Below the pieces are notes generated by a model. It searched no databases, was not told where the DNA came from, and was given only the letters and a program-made list of their open reading frames with translations. This document shows, in pieces, positions 13,575-16,043 of a stretch of DNA of 16,043 bases; the stretch's first letter is position 1; each line of letters starts with the position of its first letter. The stretch comes from Omnitrophica WOR_2 bacterium RIFCSPHIGHO2_01_FULL_52_10. GTDB lineage: Bacteria > Omnitrophota > Gorgyraeia > Zapsychrales > Zapsychraceae. Location of the stretch: assembly GCA_001805565.1 (NCBI GenBank), contig MHGM01000099.1:1223-17265 (forward strand), given 5' to 3'. The translations under genes and the position numbers were made by a program.

Positions 13575-14465
13575 ATGTTCAGAGGATCGATAGTCGCCAT
13601 CGTGACACCCTTTAAAAATGGTCTGGTCGATATCCCTAAGTTCAAAGAGCTCATTGAATTTCAGATCAAAAACGGCACCCAGGGCATCGTCCCGTGCGGA
13701 ACAACCGGCGAGTCGCCGACGTTGACCCATGAAGAGCATAATTGCGTTGTCGAAACCTGTGTGGCCACGGTCAAGAAAAGAGTCCCTGTGATCGCCGGCA
13801 CTGGTTCAAATTCGACAGCCGAGGCGGTCGCGCTCACCCGGCACGCGGCGAAAGCCGGCGCGGATGGCGCGCTGGTCGTTACGCCCTATTACAATAAACC
13901 GACGCAGAGGGGACTGTATCTGCATTTCAAGGCGGTCGCCGACAGCGTGAAGATCCCCATCATTCTCTACAATATCGAAGGAAGAACGGCCCGCAATATC
14001 GAGACCGACACGGTCGCCCGTCTGGCCCGCGATTGCAAAAATATCATTGGCGTCAAAGAGGCCTCCGGGAATCTCCAGCAGATCAAAGATGTTCGCCGCG
14101 CGTGCGGAGAAAAGTTTCTTATCTTCTCCGGGGACGACGCATTGACGCTTCCTGTTTTGGAAATTGGCGGTGTGGGAGTCATTTCCGTTGTCGCCAATGT
14201 TATTCCGAAGGACGTGGCAGCGCTCATCACAGCCTTTAACACGGGCAACAAGGCGAAGGCCTCCGAGATCAACGATAAAATGATCCCGCTCATCAAAGCG
14301 ATGTTCATCGAGACCAACCCCATTCCCGTCAAGAAAGCGATGGAACTGTTGGGCATGTGTTCGTCGCAAATGCGGCTTCCGCTCTGCGATATGGAGGATG
14401 CCAATGTTGAAAAACTCAAAGTGGCGCTCCATAATTACGGATTGCTGAAAGGCCAGCTCGTATGA
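13575..14465 (+). CDS. dapA: 4-hydroxy-tetrahydrodipicolinate synthase
   Basis: Condenses aspartate semialdehyde with pyruvate, the first committed lysine/DAP step. It is a TIM barrel of 296 residues. ATG 13575 has a strong GGAGG 7 nt upstream, enclosed in a hairpin. The catalytic set is visible: Thr43/Thr44 in CGTTGESPT, Tyr106 in TPYYNKPTQ, Tyr132 in LYNIEGRTA, Arg137, and the Schiff-base Lys161 in GVKEASGN. The usual Pro of LYNxPxR is Glu135. Lysine feedback residues cannot be judged by eye. It overlaps dapB by ATGA. Confidence 0.97.
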   Translation: MFRGSIVAIVTPFKNGLVDIPKFKELIEFQIKNGTQGIVPCGTTGESPTLTHEEHNCVVETCVATVKKRVPVIAGTGSNSTAEAVALTRHAAKAGADGALVVTPYYNKPTQRGLYLHFKAVADSVKIPIILYNIEGRTARNIETDTVARLARDCKNIIGVKEASGNLQQIKDVRRACGEKFLIFSGDDALTLPVLEIGGVGVISVVANVIPKDVAALITAFNTGNKAKASEINDKMIPLIKAMFIETNPIPVKKAMELLGMCSSQMRLPLCDMEDANVEKLKVALHNYGLLKGQLV

Positions 14466-15181
14466 TCAAATTAGCTATCAGCGGCTGTCAGGGGAGGATG
14501 GGCGCGCGCATCGCGCAGCTGGCGTTCGCCGACCGCAAGTTCGCCGTCAAAACGCTTCTGGAGCACGCGGAGAACCCCAGGGTCCACGAAACGATCAACG
14601 GAATCCCCATTCAAACGCAGCCGGCGGGGCTTAAGGGCTGTGATGTTTTGATTGAATTCACGACCCCCGCAGCCACGATCGAGCACCTTAAAGTCTGCGT
14701 CCAGTACAAGGTAAAAATGGTCATCGGTACGACGGGATTCACTCCGGCCCAGGTGCGGCAGATCAAAAGAGCTTCAAGTAAGATCGCGATCGTTTTTTCA
14801 TCCAATATGTCTGTGGGGGTCAATATCGTTTTTCAATTGACGAAGCTGGCCGCACAAAAAGCACTCAAAGGCTACACGGTCAAAATGACGGAAGCGCATC
14901 ATATCCACAAAAAAGACGCGCCTTCAGGCACGGCGAAGACCCTGGCCGAGATCGTGGAGGCCGCCTCGGGGGTCAAGGTCGCGGACATCAAATCGATCCG
15001 CGAAGGGGAGATCGTGGGCGACCATTCCGTATTCTTTGAAAGCGCGGAAGACGTCATCACCATTTCGCACCATGCCAAAAACCGCGATATCTTTGCCAAA
15101 GGGTCTCTTGTCGCCGCCAAATTCCTCGATACAAAGAAAAAAGGTTTGTACAATATGCAGGATGTTCTGGAGTCAAATTAA
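14462..15181 (+). CDS. dapB: 4-hydroxy-tetrahydrodipicolinate reductase
   Basis: NAD(P)H-dependent reduction to tetrahydrodipicolinate, the substrate of DapL. It starts inside the dapA stop (ATGA), with AAAGG about 9 nt upstream. The 239 residues are at the short end of the family but complete. The Rossmann motif is ISGCQGRMG, followed by LIEFTTPAAT, VIGTTGFT, SSNMSVGVN and the signature EAHHIHKKDAPSGTA with its catalytic His-Lys. The C-terminal HHAKNRDIFAKGSLVAAKFL matches the family. dapL follows after a double hairpin. Confidence 0.96.
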   Translation: MIKLAISGCQGRMGARIAQLAFADRKFAVKTLLEHAENPRVHETINGIPIQTQPAGLKGCDVLIEFTTPAATIEHLKVCVQYKVKMVIGTTGFTPAQVRQIKRASSKIAIVFSSNMSVGVNIVFQLTKLAAQKALKGYTVKMTEAHHIHKKDAPSGTAKTLAEIVEAASGVKVADIKSIREGEIVGDHSVFFESAEDVITISHHAKNRDIFAKGSLVAAKFLDTKKKGLYNMQDVLESN

Positions 15182-15188
15182 AATGCAG

Positions 15189-15240
15189 GGGCAGACCTTG
15201 TGTCTGCCCGATAAAATTCGGGTGGCCATAAAGGTCGCCC
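15189..15240 (+). repeat. Double hairpin of dispersed-repeat type between dapB and dapL
   Basis: GGGCAGAC (15189-15196) pairs with GTCTGCCC (15202-15209). GGGTGGCC (15220-15227) pairs with GGTCGCCC (15233-15240), counting two G-U pairs. This GGGCAGAC/GTCTGCCC plus GGTCGCCCCTAC layout is familiar to me as a dispersed intergenic repeat in many environmental bacteria. Neither stem has a U-tract, so it is not a good terminator. Confidence 0.65.
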
Positions 15241-15268
15241 CTACCGTTAAGAAGGGAATCAGATATTT

Positions 15269-16043
15269 ATGTCCATCAATATCGAATTTGCCGATCGGTT
15301 AAAAGAATTGCCGCCGTATTTGTTTGTCGAAATTGATAAGGCCAAACGAGCGGCGGTGGCGCAGGGAAGGGATGTGATTAATCTGGGGATTGGTGACCCT
15401 GATTATCCCACGCCGCAACCGATCGTTGACGCGATGAAAAAAGCCCTCGATGACGGCCATAATCACCATTACGCGCTCGATGCCGGTTTGCCGGCGCTGC
15501 GCCAGGAAGTCGCGAAATGGTTCCAGGGCCGGTTCAGTGTTTCTTTGAACCCGGACACGGAAATTTATCCGCTGATCGGCTCCAAGGAAGGACTCGCTCA
15601 TTTACCGCTTGGTATTATAAATCCCAAAGATAGAGTGGCTTTAACCGATCCGGCATACCCCGCGTATCGTCCGGCGCTTCTGTTTGCCGGCGCGAAAATT
15701 GTTCCCGTGCCGCTTAAAACGAGCCAGGGTTTTGTGCCTGACCTGGCTAAGATTGAAAAGATCAAAGATTTAACGATGATCCTCGTCAATTATCCGAATA
15801 ATCCGACGGCTGTGACCGCCAGCCGGGAATTTTATCAGGGACTGGTCGATCTGGCGCGCCGCAAAGGATTCATCATCATCTCCGACATGGCTTACTCGGA
15901 AGTGTATTTTGATAATGAAAAGCCCGTAAGTATTCTGGAGATTGAAGGCGCCAAGGACGCGGCCATTGAATTTCATTCTTTCTCCAAGACTTATTACATG
16001 ACCGGCTGGCGCATCGGCTGGGCGTGCGGGAACCCGACCTTGA
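15269..16043 (+). CDS. dapL: LL-diaminopimelate aminotransferase (3' end outside window)
   Basis: Transaminates tetrahydrodipicolinate directly to LL-DAP, bypassing DapD/C/E. ATG 15269 follows GAAGGGA (15251-15257) at a slightly long 11 nt. The first 258 of an expected 390 or so residues are in the window. The fold-type I motifs are NLGIGDPDYPTP, HHYALDAGLPALR, IGSKEGLAHLPLG, DPAYPAYR, NYPNNPTA, SDMAYSEVYF and SFSKTYYMTGWRIGW, with the PLP lysine at 240. The GSKEG and DMAYSEVYF patterns, together with dapA, dapB, dapF and lysA in one operon and no dapD/E, favour DapL over a generic aspartate aminotransferase. Confidence 0.92.
   Translation, partial: MSINIEFADRLKELPPYLFVEIDKAKRAAVAQGRDVINLGIGDPDYPTPQPIVDAMKKALDDGHNHHYALDAGLPALRQEVAKWFQGRFSVSLNPDTEIYPLIGSKEGLAHLPLGIINPKDRVALTDPAYPAYRPALLFAGAKIVPVPLKTSQGFVPDLAKIEKIKDLTMILVNYPNNPTAVTASREFYQGLVDLARRKGFIIISDMAYSEVYFDNEKPVSILEIEGAKDAAIEFHSFSKTYYMTGWRIGWACGNPTL

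Noticed and set aside
13806..14432. 208-residue minus-strand frame opposite dapA
   Set aside because: Composition (many Arg, His, Asp) is typical of a reverse-strand shadow of GC-rich coding DNA, and dapA is unambiguous.

Overview
The window reads as a chromosomal segment of an uncultivated-type bacterium. Its core is a continuous plus-strand block for arginine and lysine/diaminopimelate (DAP) synthesis, placed behind the ribosomal protein pair rplM-rpsI. The DAP route uses the aminotransferase DapL, known from the PVC superphylum, Desulfobacterota, cyanobacteria and others. This gene order, the mixed codon use and the intergenic palindromes resemble candidate phylum Omnitrophica (OP3) or a neighbouring PVC lineage. 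That placement is an impression from the sequence and was not computed.

Region 1 (1-2320) is AT-richer accessory DNA. It holds the 3' end of an unrecognised gene, a gene for a secreted Cys-rich protein with a coiled coil and a zinc-knuckle-like motif, a 48-residue zinc-ribbon gene, and a BrnT-like toxin with a ribbon-helix-helix antitoxin. Two identical 48-bp REP-like palindromes flank the last three genes in direct orientation. Each palindrome abuts a short tandem duplication of its own upstream flank.

Region 2 (2288-3406) has a sigma70-type promoter, a structured leader, rplM, rpsI and a clear intrinsic terminator.

Region 3 (3474-15181) is argC-argJ-argB-argD-argF-argG-argH followed by lysA-dapF-dapA-dapB. 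Glutamate is acetylated and later deacetylated through the ArgJ cycle, ArgB is probably the arginine-feedback point, and ArgF/G/H complete arginine. DapA, DapB, DapL and DapF make meso-DAP for the cell wall, and LysA decarboxylates it to lysine. Region 4 (15269 to the end) is the 5' two-thirds of dapL. argA, lysC and asd are not in the window.

The most notable non-coding structure is in the operon gaps. Junctions are either tightly coupled (ATGA overlaps or gaps of no more than 17 nt) or 71-142 nt long. Every long gap apart from the terminator gap holds a palindrome that begins at, or within about 10 nt of, the upstream stop codon. Four of these are largely built from short iterated words. 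No CRISPR array, tRNA, rRNA or transposase gene was seen. The bacterium's core metabolism here is conventional, so the unusual content is in the gaps and the accessory segment.
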